Below, piece after piece: positions 8,981-17,581 of a stretch of 64,000 nt of DNA. Positions within the stretch are counted from its first letter, which is position 1, and each line of letters begins with the position of its first letter. This DNA is from Alkanindiges illinoisensis (GTDB lineage Bacteria > Pseudomonadota > Gammaproteobacteria > Pseudomonadales > Moraxellaceae). The notes below the pieces were generated by a model, which ran no database searches, was not told the origin of the DNA, and was given only the letters and a program-made list of their open reading frames with translations. The stretch is from contig NZ_SNTY01000010.1 of NCBI RefSeq assembly GCF_004377485.1, positions 18,471-82,470 of the forward strand, in the 5' to 3' direction. The position numbers and the translations under genes were made by a program.

Positions 8981-9253
8981 ATGGCTGGTTTCTGGAGTAA
9001 TTTATTTAAGAATGATGAAAAGCCGACCAGTGCCAAGGCTGCGAAGGATCGCTTGAAAGTTATTGTGGCCAGCGAAAACCGTCTGGGCCGTCGCTTGAGT
9101 CAGGACAAGATTGACCGCATGAAAATTGAAATTATGGAAGTGGTTAATCGTTATGTTCGTGGTGTGGATGAGCAGGACGTGCAAATGAGCGTGCGCTCTG
9201 AAGCAGACATTGAAATGCTGGAAATGAACATTAACCTGCCTGAAGAACGCTAG
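8981..9253 (+). CDS. minE: Cell division topological specificity factor MinE
   Basis: The 90-residue protein stimulates the MinD ATPase and drives pole-to-pole oscillation. The start at 8981 was chosen because GGAGG sits five bases upstream (inside the minD end) and the product begins MAGFWSNLF, the usual amphipathic N-terminus; the longer frame from 8969 is not needed. The anti-MinCD helix region (about residues 15-32, 'SAKAAKDRLKVIVASE') and the C-terminal beta dimerisation domain with 'VQMSVRSEADIEMLEMNI' are both intact. It is the last gene of the min operon. Confidence 0.95.
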   Translation: MAGFWSNLFKNDEKPTSAKAAKDRLKVIVASENRLGRRLSQDKIDRMKIEIMEVVNRYVRGVDEQDVQMSVRSEADIEMLEMNINLPEER

Positions 9254-9622
9254 GCTATTCTTTAAATCAGTAAAGCCAGTACGGGAAAAATGATGAGGGT
9301 TTTCAGTTTTTCTCATTTTACCTGTCTGGCAAACTCAGGCAAACTATGAGGCGGGTTAAAAAAAGCATTGCTTTTTACCGCCGCAAGACGAGAAGCTATG
9401 CTTCGAGTGGACTGGTTTAAAAAAAGCTGCTGCGCCTTGCGAGGTATATCTCCCATTTACTGCTGCTAGACAAAAACTCTGCTTTAAGTGGGTAAGCTTT
9501 ATTAACTTTGTGCAGCGCTTTCGCTAAGCCATTTATATCTGCCTCATTTTTTACCTTTTATTTTTAAAGCAACTTTGCCTATACGCGTGAATTGCTTTTG
9601 ATTGACCTCACAGGAGAGCCGC
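9254..9622. repeat. Gene-free region after minE with hairpins and a dispersed repeat copy
   Basis: This 369-base stretch has no credible gene. A hairpin at about 9351-9391 (GCGG-T-AAAAAAGC with its complement) is probably the min operon terminator, and a small hairpin with arms GAAGC/GCTTC lies at 9390-9405. Positions 9363-9410 resemble 51814-51859 closely (shared core CGCAAGA-GAG-AGCT-TGCTT-GAGTGG), so this is one copy of a short dispersed intergenic repeat. Farther on, AGCGCTTTCGCT (9524-9535) is another small palindrome. Confidence 0.45.
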
Positions 9623-9910
9623 ATGGCCGTTTCACAACCTGCAACATTTAATGAAGAATGGCCTGATTCCCGCGTCTTTGCTTATTTAAATCATTTGCCA
9701 CCACACGGGACTGATGCTGATTATTCAGTGCTTTATACAGCGTTTAAACACATGCGCCCTTATGATTTTGAACGGCTGCTGACCAAGTTTGTGGCAGATG
9801 GTCGTAATATTCATGCAACCAATCCACAGGGCCAGACCATTCATCAGGTGATTGCACAATATGCCAGTCAGGCTCAGCCTTTTTTAGATGTGTTGGCCAA
9901 GTTTGGCTGA
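9623..9910 (+). CDS. PA4642-like small protein
   Basis: A 95-residue soluble protein. The start at 9623 follows CAGGAGAGCCGC, a good ribosome-binding site; the longer frame from 9602 would put that site inside the gene. The pattern 'FAYLNHLPPHGTDADYSVLY', 'AFKHMRPYDFERLLTKFV' and 'GRNIHATNPQGQTI' resembles the PA4642 family of Pseudomonas, whose role is unknown; the ending is reminiscent of a single ankyrin-like helical repeat. It is transcribed alone and followed by a strong terminator. The family match is from memory. Confidence 0.7.
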   Translation: MAVSQPATFNEEWPDSRVFAYLNHLPPHGTDADYSVLYTAFKHMRPYDFERLLTKFVADGRNIHATNPQGQTIHQVIAQYASQAQPFLDVLAKFG

Positions 9911-9959
9911 TTCGCTGATCAAGGATATTTCCCAGAGATAATTGGGTCTTATTGAACGT

Positions 9960-9992
9960 AAAAAAGCGGTGCTATGATGCCCCGCTTTTTTT
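9960..9992 (+). terminator. Intrinsic terminator
   Basis: Stem AAAAAAGCGG / CCGCTTTTTT with an 11-12 base loop; T-rich on both sides. It separates the convergent PA4642-like gene and the YfaZ-like gene and could serve both. Confidence 0.85.
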
Positions 9993-10025
9993 ATGGCTGG
10001 ATTTTAACCCAACTAAAGATCGAGG

Positions 10026-10682
10026 CTAGTAGAACAGTTTGATGCCAACGCCAAGCTGCACACCATCCATTTTTCCAACCGGAAATTCGCTATCCGATGC
10101 AAAGCCGCCTTTGCCATTACAGACATTATAGCCGGTATCTGAAGAGACAGTACCATCAGCACAGCGAATCCGCTCATCGGCGACATCCAGATAAAGCTTA
10201 TAGCCTGCATTGGCAAAAAAACTTAAATTGGTGTTGGGAACCAGATAGCTGGCTTCCACAGAAAACGGAAAAACCACAAAAGAAGCATCGGTATCATTAT
10301 TAATGTTGGTTGCCCGCACATCAATATCGGCAATACCAATGCCAATGCCAGCAACCCCTCGCACGACAATATTATTCTGGTCATAAATCAGTACACCGCC
10401 TGTGCCGGTGACCTCAAAATAATTGACGTCAGTTTTGCCATTGGGAGTATCGCCACTGCCCGTTGCAAACTGGGCATGCACTGCGGGTGCCAGCAAGCTG
10501 TCAAATTCACCCAACTGCAAGGTGCCGGAAACACCAGCAAGATCAAAATTTAGCCCATCGTAATCTTTTACTTCAGGATTGGAATACAATAACTGGCCAC
10601 CCAGGCCAAGTGCAAAACTTTGGGTACTCACCAGGGTAGCGAACGCCACAGATAGCAGTTTAATTGTTGTGAATGCACGCAT
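10026..10682 (-). CDS. YfaZ-like outer-membrane beta-barrel protein
   Basis: A 218-residue secreted protein. The start at 10682 was chosen because GGAG lies about 9 bases upstream and the product then begins with a typical signal peptide cleaved after S-F-A (about residue 24). The mature part consists of alternating beta strands rich in G, Y, F and V and ends in an aromatic residue (...LGVGIKLFY), as expected of proteins inserted by BamA. The pattern fits the YfaZ family of predicted barrels of unknown function. Two cysteines near the C-terminus ('RCADGT', 'YNVCNGKG') may form a disulfide. It lies downstream of infC, where rpmI-rplT would normally be. Confidence 0.7.
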   Translation of the reverse strand: MRAFTTIKLLSVAFATLVSTQSFALGLGGQLLYSNPEVKDYDGLNFDLAGVSGTLQLGEFDSLLAPAVHAQFATGSGDTPNGKTDVNYFEVTGTGGVLIYDQNNIVVRGVAGIGIGIADIDVRATNINNDTDASFVVFPFSVEASYLVPNTNLSFFANAGYKLYLDVADERIRCADGTVSSDTGYNVCNGKGGFASDSEFPVGKMDGVQLGVGIKLFY

Positions 10683-10824
10683 CCTAACCATCTCCATCCT
10701 ATATCCATATTCTTGTTTGTGCAGCGACTGTAGCATTGTTTACAGGTATAAAAAAAGCATCTTTTCAATAAAAAATCCTAACCCCATTGGCAGCATCAAA
10801 AAGTCATTCCTAAAAAATACCAAT

Positions 10825-10862
10825 AAAAAAGCGATGCCACTTACATAGCATCGCTTTTTTTT
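10825..10862 (-). terminator. Intrinsic terminator immediately after infC
   Basis: A perfect 13-bp stem (AAAAAAGCGATGC with its complement) around a 10-base loop, with T-runs, 22 bases past the infC stop. It ends the thrS-infC transcript here, before any rpmI or rplT gene. Confidence 0.9.
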
Positions 10863-10883
10863 AGAAAAAATAATCAGAAACCG

Positions 10884-11435
10884 TTATTTTTTCTTTTTGG
10901 GTCCAATGAGCATACCCATTTGACGGCCTTCCATTTTGGGCTGCTGTTCAACAACACCAAATTCAGCCACGTCACCTTCGATCTTTTGCAACTGCTTGAG
11001 GCCCAGCTCCTGGTGCGCCATTTCACGACCACGGAAACGCAAGGTAATTTTTACCTTATCGCCATCTTCCAGAAAACGCAGGATGGAACGCAGTTTGACC
11101 TGATAATCGCCTACATCCGTACCCGGACGTAGCTTGATTTCCTTCACCTGAACCTGATGCTGCTTCTTCTTGGCATCTTTCTGCTTTTGTTTCAGGTCAA
11201 ACAAATGCTTGTTGTAGTCCATGATCTTGCACACTGGCGGCTCAGCATTGGCCACGATCTCGACCAGGTCAAGTTCAACGGCTTCAGCGGCACGCAGTGC
11301 TTCAGTTAATGGCACAATCCCTTTTTGTTCCCCTGCTTCATCAACCAGTCGTACTTCTTTGGCACGGATTTCATCGTTGATGGCAGGGCGGTTGCTCTTG
11401 GCAACTTGTTGCGGGTTACGGTCAGGCTGTTTAAT
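10884..11435 (-). CDS. infC: Translation initiation factor IF-3, with AUU start
   Basis: IF-3 binds the 30S subunit, prevents premature 50S joining and checks the start codon. The first ATG/GTG in the frame (GTG at 11315) would remove the N-terminal domain. Reading back, the frame continues through '[19 protein letters not shown]' to an ATT at 11435, preceded by GGAG eight bases upstream. AUU is the classic infC start and underlies IF-3 autoregulation. That gives about 183 residues, the normal length. The C-terminal domain includes '[18 protein letters not shown]' and '[13 protein letters not shown]'. The ribosome-binding site overlaps the end of thrS (stop at 11441), so the genes are coupled. 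Confidence 0.95.
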   Translation of the reverse strand: MKQPDRNPQQVAKSNRPAINDEIRAKEVRLVDEAGEQKGIVPLTEALRAAEAVELDLVEIVANAEPPVCKIMDYNKHLFDLKQKQKDAKKKQHQVQVKEIKLRPGTDVGDYQVKLRSILRFLEDGDKVKITLRFRGREMAHQELGLKQLQKIEGDVAEFGVVEQQPKMEGRQMGMLIGPKKKK

Positions 11436-11440
11436 CGCTA

Positions 11441-13363
11441 TTACTCCAAAATATACCGGCCACGTTCGGCAACGGCGGATTGAACCAGTTCAATGAAGGC
11501 TTCAATGGACATGGTTCCCAAATTCTTCCCGGTACGCGTACGCACGTTAACTGTGCCTTCTTCCACCTCACGGTCACCCATGACCAGCAGGTACGGAATA
11601 CGCTCAAGGGTACGTTCGCGAATCTTAAATCCGATTTTCTCGTTTCTCAAGTCACTGATTACGCGTAAACCACGCTGATTTAACAGTTGAGTAACATTTT
11701 TGCACGCATCACTTTGTGCATCGGTAATATTCATCACGCACGCCTGAACAGGCGCAAGCCACGGCGGCATATAACCGGCGTAGTGTTCAATTAGTATACC
11801 AATAAAACGCTCGAAACTGCCAAGTATTGCACGGTGCAACATGACAGGATGGTCACGGTTATTGTCTTCAGTGACGAAATTGGCGTCCAGACGCTCCGGC
11901 ATGTTCGGATCGCACTGGATCGTCCCGCACTGCCACACCCGGCCCAGACAGTCTTTTAGGCTAAATTCAATTTTCGGGCCATAAAACGCACCTTCGCCCG
12001 GTTGCAACTCCCACGGCAGGCCTGCCGCATCCAGTGCATCAGCCAGCGCTTTTTCAGCGGTATCCCACATTTCTTCACTACCCACCCGCTTTTCAGGACG
12101 GGTAGACAGCTTCATTTGCACGTCTTCAAAACCAAAGTCTTTGTAGACATCCAGTGTCAGCTTGATAAATGCGGCGACTTCGTCTGCAATTTGCTCTTTG
12201 GTACAGAAAATATGCGCATCGTCCTGTGTAAAGCCACGCACCCGCATAATGCCATGCAGGGAACCGGATGGCTCGTTACGGTGACAGGAACCAAACTCGG
12301 CCAGACGTAACGGCAGATCACGGTAGGATTTTAAGCCCTGATTAAACACCTGCACATGGCAGGGGCAGTTCATCGGCTTTACTGCATAAGTGCGGCTTTC
12401 AGAATTGGTGATGAACATGTTTTCAGCATAGTTGGCCGCATGTCCGGACTTTTCCCACAGCACCAGATCCACCACTTGTGGCGTGCGGATTTCCTGATAG
12501 CCATTGTCGCGCTGCACCTTGCGCATGTACTGTTCAAGCACCTGATAAATGGTCCAGCCATTCGGATGCCAGAACACCATGCCGGGTGCTTCTTCCTGCA
12601 AGTGGAACAAATCCAGTGCCTTACCAATTTTACGGTGATCGCGTTTTTCGGCTTCTTCAATGCGCTGGATATAGGCAGCCAGCTGTTTTTTGTCAGCCCA
12701 GGCAGTGCCATAAATCCGCTGTAGCTGCTCATTCTTGGCATCGCCGCGCCAGTAGGCACCAGACAGCTTGGTCAGTTTAAAGGCTTTTAAGAATCGGGTG
12801 TTCGGTACATGCGGACCACGGCACATGTCGACATATTCCTGATGGTAATATAGCCCCATGGCCTGCTCGTCCGGCATGTCATCTACCAGACGCAACTTGT
12901 AGCTTTCACCGCGTTCGGTAAAGGTTTTGATGACTTCATCGCGCGGTGTCATTTTTTTAATAACGTCATATTCCTCATTAATGAGGTCTTTCATGCGGTT
13001 TTCAATGGCCGCCATGTCATCCGGCGTGAAAGGACGCGGACTAAAAATATCGTAATAAAAGCCTTCTTCAATGACCGGCCCAATCACCATCTGGACGTCC
13101 GGGAACAATTGCTTGACCGCATGGCCAATCAGGTGCGCACAGGAATGGCGAATAATTTCGACGCCTTCATCGTCTTTGGGCGTAATAATCTGCACCGTGG
13201 CATCATCATTGATCAGGTCAGAGGCATCGCGCAGCTGGCCATTGACTTTTCCGGCAATGGTATTTTTGGCAAGACCGGGACCAATGCTTAATGCAACGTC
13301 CATCACTGATACAGGATGGTCAAATTGTTTCTGGTCGCCATTGGGCAGGGTAATAACAGGCAT
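11441..13363 (-). CDS. thrS: Threonyl-tRNA synthetase
   Basis: A 640-residue class II synthetase that charges tRNA-Thr and edits mischarged serine. The order is TGS domain (about 1-61), editing domain (about 65-225, with '[11 protein letters not shown]' and the H-x3-H type motif), catalytic core (about 240-535) and anticodon-binding domain (about 540-640). The zinc ligands are visible in 'MNCPCHVQ', '[10 protein letters not shown]' and '[11 protein letters not shown]'. Length equals E. coli ThrRS. It is preceded by a hairpin mimicking a tRNA-Thr anticodon arm and followed by infC, whose start signals overlap its last codons. Confidence 0.97.
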   Translation of the reverse strand: MPVITLPNGDQKQFDHPVSVMDVALSIGPGLAKNTIAGKVNGQLRDASDLINDDATVQIITPKDDEGVEIIRHSCAHLIGHAVKQLFPDVQMVIGPVIEEGFYYDIFSPRPFTPDDMAAIENRMKDLINEEYDVIKKMTPRDEVIKTFTERGESYKLRLVDDMPDEQAMGLYYHQEYVDMCRGPHVPNTRFLKAFKLTKLSGAYWRGDAKNEQLQRIYGTAWADKKQLAAYIQRIEEAEKRDHRKIGKALDLFHLQEEAPGMVFWHPNGWTIYQVLEQYMRKVQRDNGYQEIRTPQVVDLVLWEKSGHAANYAENMFITNSESRTYAVKPMNCPCHVQVFNQGLKSYRDLPLRLAEFGSCHRNEPSGSLHGIMRVRGFTQDDAHIFCTKEQIADEVAAFIKLTLDVYKDFGFEDVQMKLSTRPEKRVGSEEMWDTAEKALADALDAAGLPWELQPGEGAFYGPKIEFSLKDCLGRVWQCGTIQCDPNMPERLDANFVTEDNNRDHPVMLHRAILGSFERFIGILIEHYAGYMPPWLAPVQACVMNITDAQSDACKNVTQLLNQRGLRVISDLRNEKIGFKIRERTLERIPYLLVMGDREVEEGTVNVRTRTGKNLGTMSIEAFIELVQSAVAERGRYILE

Positions 13364-13379
13364 AATGTATCCTTAAGGA

Positions 13380-13408
13380 GTGATGCCCTATACCAAAGGG
13401 CATATCAC
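13380..13408 (-). promoter_or_regulatory. Probable thrS translational operator: tRNA-Thr(GGU) anticodon-arm mimic
   Basis: On the minus strand, just upstream of the thrS start, a stem AUGCCCU/AGGGCAU (7 bp, extended by GUG/CAC across a two-base bulge) encloses a 7-base loop UUGGUAU. This has the geometry of an anticodon arm: U at loop position 33, GGU at 34-36 (a threonine anticodon) and A at 37. It spans about -45 to -17 relative to the ATG. In E. coli, ThrRS represses its own translation by binding such a hairpin. Between it and the start, the palindrome UCCUUAAGGA contains the Shine-Dalgarno bases. Function here is inferred. Confidence 0.7.
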
Positions 13409-13791
13409 CGCGAGATGATAAATGTGATGGCAAACCAAAATATGCAAATTGACGCTAAATTGCCGGATAGACTACTATCAGACAAGCTTAAACTGGCATC
13501 AATCGCTGGCTTTGCCATAAAAAACGCACACTTTAGCAACTATTGACGGCAATGGCTAGCCAACCTAGGCCTTACAGACATTTTTTCGGTTTTTAAGCAA
13601 AATGATATGCCTGAATGCCGCCTGACAAAGTAGGCAAAACTGGCTATATGGAAGTATGAAATCAGTTTCTAAAAATCAGTTGCCGAAAGCCAGATAACCC
13701 AAGCAGCAATACAAACCGGAATTTGAAACCATTAATTTGCCAATCATCAATTAGCCAAGCCTTAAATTAAACTGAACTGACGAGAATAAAA
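13409..13791. other. Divergent intergenic region between thrS leader and acyl-CoA synthetase
   Basis: About 380 bases without a credible gene. It should hold the thrS promoter (minus strand) and that of the acyl-CoA synthetase (plus strand). No operator was recognised; no second anticodon-arm-like hairpin was found upstream of the one described. Confidence 0.4.
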
Positions 13792-15489
13792 ATGCCACAC
13801 GCCTATGATGAACTGCCCCGCACGCCTGCCAATTTTGTGCCGCTGTCACCCTTAAGTTATCTGGCACGTACTGCAATGATTTATCCAACACGTACTGCAA
13901 TTATTCATGGCGAGCGCCATTTAAGCTGGCAGCAAACCTATGCACGCTGCCGTCAGTTTGCCGACCAGCTGACAAAACTGGGCATTGGTAAAAATGATAC
14001 GGTCTCTACCCTGCTGCCCAATATCCCGGCCATGCTTGAAGCCCACTTCGCCGTGCCCATGACTGGCGCGGTGCTCAATACCATCAATACGCGCTTAGAT
14101 GCCAATACCATTGCCTTTATCCTGCAACATGCTGAAAGCAAGGTGTTGCTGGTTGACCCAGAATTTGTACCCGTTGCCCGTGAAGCACTGGCACAGCTTA
14201 GCCAGGCCGCTCTTGAAAAAGACAGTGCTGAACAGAACAATTCTGAACAAAGCAGTTCTAAACAAAGCATCGTGGTGATCGATGTGGCAGACAGCGAGTG
14301 GCAGGGTGCGGATGACCGCATTGGCGAGCTGGAATATGAAAGCTGGATTGCGCAAGGCAATCCTGAATTTGACTGGCAATTGCCCAGTGATGAATGGAAT
14401 GCCATTAGCCTGAATTATACCTCGGGCACTACGGGCAATCCCAAAGGTGTGGTTTATCATCATCGCGGTGCTTACTTAAATGCAGCCAGTAACCTGCTGG
14501 CGTGGGGGATGCCACCACATTCCACTTATTTGTGGACACTACCGCTGTTTCACTGCAACGGCTGGTGCTTTCCGTGGAGCATGGCAGCCAATGCCGGAAC
14601 CAGTGTGTGCCTGCGCAAGGTTGAGCCGGTGAAGATTTTTGAGCTGATTGCCCGGTACAAGGTTGGCTATTTCTGCGGTGCGCCAATTGTGCATAACATG
14701 CTGATTAACACGCCGGAACATGAACGTGTGCCAGTGAATCATCAGGTACAAGCCATGGTCGCCGGAGCTGCGCCGCCAGCAGCTATTATTGAAGGGATGG
14801 CACGCCTGGGCTTTAACATTACCCACACTTATGGCCTAACTGAAACCTATGGCCCGGCAGCGCTCTGTGCCAAGCAGGATGACTGGGCAGCACTGGATAT
14901 TGCAAGTCAGGCCGAGCGTAACAGCCGCCAGGGCGTGCCCTATCATTTGCAGGATGCCATGCGCGTGCTTGACCCGCAAACCATGCAACCTGTGCCAAAT
15001 GACGGACAGACCTTGGGCGAAATCATGTTTCGCGGCAATATTGTGATGAAAGGTTATCTGAAAAATCCGCAAGCCACGCAGGAGGTATTTGCCGGTGGCT
15101 GGTTCCATAGCGGTGATCTTGCAGTAGCGCACAGCGATGGCTATGCCAAGATTACCGACCGCTCCAAGGATGTGATTATTTCCGGTGGTGAAAATATTTC
15201 CTCGCTGGAAGTGGAAGAAGCGCTGTATCGTCATCCAGCCATTTTAACCGCGGCGGTCGTGGCCAAGCCTGATGATAAATGGCAGGAAGTCCCTTGTGCC
15301 TTTGTTGAACTCAAAAAAGGCCATGAACACACCAGCATCGATGAATTGCTGGCGCATTGCAGGCAGCATCTGGCCAAGTTCAAGGTGCCCAAGGACATCA
15401 TTGTGTCCGAAATTCCAAAAACCTCTACCGGCAAGCTGCAAAAATTTGTACTGCGTGACTGGCTAAAACAAGGCAAAACTTCGGCTTAA
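13792..15489 (+). CDS. Acyl-CoA synthetase (AMP-forming)
   Basis: A 565-residue adenylate-forming ligase that activates a carboxylic acid to its CoA thioester through an acyl-AMP. The P-loop-like motif YTSGTTGNPKG lies near residue 208, 'THTYGLTETYG' near 345, and the C-terminal domain contains 'HSGDLAV', 'DRSKDVIISGGENIS' and the catalytic lysine in 'KTSTGKLQK' near 545. The closest impression is of the medium-chain AlkK-like group. A low-complexity insertion rich in S, E, Q and N near residues 140-160 is unusual. It is transcribed alone. Substrate chain length is not fixed by the sequence. Confidence 0.88.
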   Translation: MPHAYDELPRTPANFVPLSPLSYLARTAMIYPTRTAIIHGERHLSWQQTYARCRQFADQLTKLGIGKNDTVSTLLPNIPAMLEAHFAVPMTGAVLNTINTRLDANTIAFILQHAESKVLLVDPEFVPVAREALAQLSQAALEKDSAEQNNSEQSSSKQSIVVIDVADSEWQGADDRIGELEYESWIAQGNPEFDWQLPSDEWNAISLNYTSGTTGNPKGVVYHHRGAYLNAASNLLAWGMPPHSTYLWTLPLFHCNGWCFPWSMAANAGTSVCLRKVEPVKIFELIARYKVGYFCGAPIVHNMLINTPEHERVPVNHQVQAMVAGAAPPAAIIEGMARLGFNITHTYGLTETYGPAALCAKQDDWAALDIASQAERNSRQGVPYHLQDAMRVLDPQTMQPVPNDGQTLGEIMFRGNIVMKGYLKNPQATQEVFAGGWFHSGDLAVAHSDGYAKITDRSKDVIISGGENISSLEVEEALYRHPAILTAAVVAKPDDKWQEVPCAFVELKKGHEHTSIDELLAHCRQHLAKFKVPKDIIVSEIPKTSTGKLQKFVLRDWLKQGKTSA

Positions 15490-15650
15490 GCAAGGCATTT
15501 ATATACAGGGCCACTTCCTAAAGGTGGCCTTATTTTAGGTTTAAGTTTTTAATTCATAAAAACGATTGAATTTATAAAAATAGACTGTTTTACCAATATT
15601 ATAATTTTACCTATGCTGAAGGTCACATCAATACCAGCCTGAGAAATGCC

Positions 15651-15806
15651 ATGAAGGACCTGCGCTTAAAAACCGAAATTGCCCAGTATTTACAGCAAAT
15701 GCAGTTACCTGCCCGGTTGATTTTGTCACTGGAAGATCAGCAAAAGGCCAGCGAAATTCAAACCATTGTGCAGGCATTACATGCGCTTGACCAGCAATGG
15801 CACTAA
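15651..15806 (+). CDS. Small hypothetical protein, 51 residues
   Basis: A short ORF beginning MKDLRLKTEIAQYLQQ and ending in QQWH. It is amphipathic and helical with no membrane segment. The upstream GAG is only a weak ribosome-binding site. Codon choice resembles that of the neighbouring genes and the frame has a sensible composition, which is why it is listed. It sits between the acyl-CoA synthetase and the broken marC. It is not recognised and could be spurious. Confidence 0.45.
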   Translation: MKDLRLKTEIAQYLQQMQLPARLILSLEDQQKASEIQTIVQALHALDQQWH

Positions 15807-15847
15807 GGCCAGCCGGACTTTTGATAAAGCGCTGAACTGGCCTAAGT

Positions 15848-16442
15848 TTAGGTGTGCATAAACTGGTGAATTCCGGTCATCAGCATTTGCACAGCTAAGG
15901 TAATCAGCAGCATACCCATCAGGCGTTCAATGGCAATCAGCACACGCTGGCTTAAAAAACGCTTGAGCTTGGTGGCAAAAAACAGGATCAGGCTAGAGGC
16001 CAGCCATGCCAGAAACACCGCCATTAATCATTCGGGCCAGCGTTCCGGGTTGCGGGTCATCATCAGCATTACCGTAGCAATGGCGGACGGCCCTACCACA
16101 TAAGGCACGGCCAGCGGCACGATAAACGGCTAACGGCTCGCCATCAATGCCTTCCTGCAAGGGTTTTTCATGTGATGGAAATACCATGCGAATGGCAATT
16201 AAAAATAGAATGACGCCACCGGATACGGTTAACGCCGGGTCGGTAATATGAAACCAGCTCAGCAAGTGCTGGCCTGCAAACAAAAAAATCACCAGCAATA
16301 GCAGTGCAATCAGCAGCTCACGCACAATCACGGTATTCTGACGTTCTGCAGCCACATTTTTTAGGGCTGAAATAAACATGGGCACATTACCCAGCGGGTC
16401 CATGACCAGAAATAACAAGACAGCAGCGGAGATCATTGTCAT
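15848..16442 (-). pseudogene. Broken MarC/YhgN-family membrane protein
   Basis: The first 100 or so residues are a normal MarC-family protein (multi-span inner-membrane protein of unknown transport role), up to 'GIDGEP'. There the 7-mer AACGGCT is tandemly duplicated (16125-16131 and 16132-16138 on the plus strand), shifting the frame. The original frame resumes with 'FIVPLAVPYVVGPSAIATV' and runs to a TAA at 15848, but also contains a TGA at 16028-16030 where the family has tryptophan (N-P-E-R-W-P-E-stop-L-M-A-V). Two independent lesions make this a clear pseudogene; the truncated frame ends at 15993. Confidence 0.88.
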
Positions 16443-16663
16443 GGGTTTATTCCATTTATTTTGAGGTGAATCACTGCTGGATTTGCAGGAAAGTTCGATA
16501 TTTTCACTTCGCTAAAATTGTCTTAATTTCACAAACGACAACACAGCCAGCCTACTGACCATAGGTTGCACCCGCATGAACCACTAGTTGTAATGTGTAG
16601 CAAACTTGCAAGTTTTTCAGGCTATATTTTGCTAGCCACTAATAAACATATTGTGCAGAAGAG

Positions 16664-17203
16664 CTATGTCGCTAACTCTGCACTGGGTAGCAGAAGCTGG
16701 TAAAACACCAGATCCAGCCAGTGCTCAAATTTGTAGGCGGCCTGATGGATGGTGCCCGTGTGCTGAAAGCCGAATTTCTGGTGTAATGCAATGCTGGCAG
16801 TATTAGTGCTGTCGATGGCGGCCACCATGCTATGAAACTGCTGCCGACTGGCTTCATCAATAATGGCTTGCAATAGAATGTTGCCTAGCCCTTTGCCCTG
16901 CTGATCTGGGCGCATATAAATCGAATGTTCAATGGTATGGACAAAAGCCGCCTGTGGCCGAAACGGGCCATAGGAAGCAAAGCCCAGCAACTGCCCTTGA
17001 TCATTCACCAGTCCCAGCACCGGAAAACCTGCCTTGGCTTTAAAGTCAAACCATAACCTGATGTCATGCAGGCTGCGTGGTTGGTACTCATACAGCGATA
17101 GCGTGTGCAAAATGGCGTGGTTGAAAATGGCCAGAATGGCTTGGCCATGTGGCTCAAACTGGCAACGAACTAATGTGAAAGCGGAATCGAGAGAAATAGA
17201 CAT
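16664..17203 (-). CDS. GNAT-family N-acetyltransferase (phosphinothricin acetyltransferase-like)
   Basis: A 179-residue cytoplasmic acetyltransferase. The acetyl-CoA binding motif lies at about residues 97-112 ('IYMRPDQQGKGLGNILL', Q/R-x-x-G-x-G/A form), followed by 'SMVAAIDSTNTASIALHQKFGF', the usual motif B. The N-terminal 'IFNHAILHTLSLYEYQPRS' resembles the Pat/MnaT (YncA) group, which acetylates methionine sulfoximine, phosphinothricin or related amines. It ends near the alkyltransferase-like gene, with 22 bases between them on the same strand. The substrate is inferred from family likeness only. Confidence 0.85.
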   Translation of the reverse strand: MSISLDSAFTLVRCQFEPHGQAILAIFNHAILHTLSLYEYQPRSLHDIRLWFDFKAKAGFPVLGLVNDQGQLLGFASYGPFRPQAAFVHTIEHSIYMRPDQQGKGLGNILLQAIIDEASRQQFHSMVAAIDSTNTASIALHQKFGFQHTGTIHQAAYKFEHWLDLVFYQLLLPSAELAT

Positions 17204-17224
17204 ACCAGACTTAAATCCAATTGG

Positions 17225-17581
17225 CTAAGGTTGCCATTGAAACGTTTTAAGATTAACCCGCCCCTCTACAAATACTACGCCTTCCTGTTCGAGTTTAAAC
17301 CGTTGCAGATCTTCAGCATGAATATCAAGTTTATGCAGGCTTAAACGGCCTTGCGCATTAATTACCCGGTGCCAGGGCAACTCACTGTCAGGCGCCAATA
17401 TACGATTCAAGGCATAACCTACCAGACGTGCATGGCGCGGATAACCAGCCAGGGCAGCAACCTGTCCATACGTGGCAACCTTGCCATAGGGAATCAGGGC
17501 CACCACCTGAAAAATATCTTGATAAATCGTTGGTTGCCTGATCTTCAATTGCTTAACCTTTGTTTCTTTGGCTATATTCAT
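17225..17581 (-). CDS. Alkyltransferase-like protein (ATL)
   Basis: A 118-residue relative of O6-alkylguanine-DNA alkyltransferases. The motif that in active enzymes is P-C-H-R reads P-W-H-R here, the tryptophan form that defines ATL proteins. These bind alkylated guanines without repairing them and hand them to nucleotide excision repair. 'IPYGKVATYGQVAALAGYP' (about 28-46) holds the DNA-binding helix-turn-helix and arginine finger region. The start at 17581 was chosen because it overlaps the stop of the upstream gene as ATGA, a coupling arrangement; a longer frame from 17698 adds 39 residues that belong to the other gene. Confidence 0.88.
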   Translation of the reverse strand: MNIAKETKVKQLKIRQPTIYQDIFQVVALIPYGKVATYGQVAALAGYPRHARLVGYALNRILAPDSELPWHRVINAQGRLSLHKLDIHAEDLQRFKLEQEGVVFVEGRVNLKTFQWQP

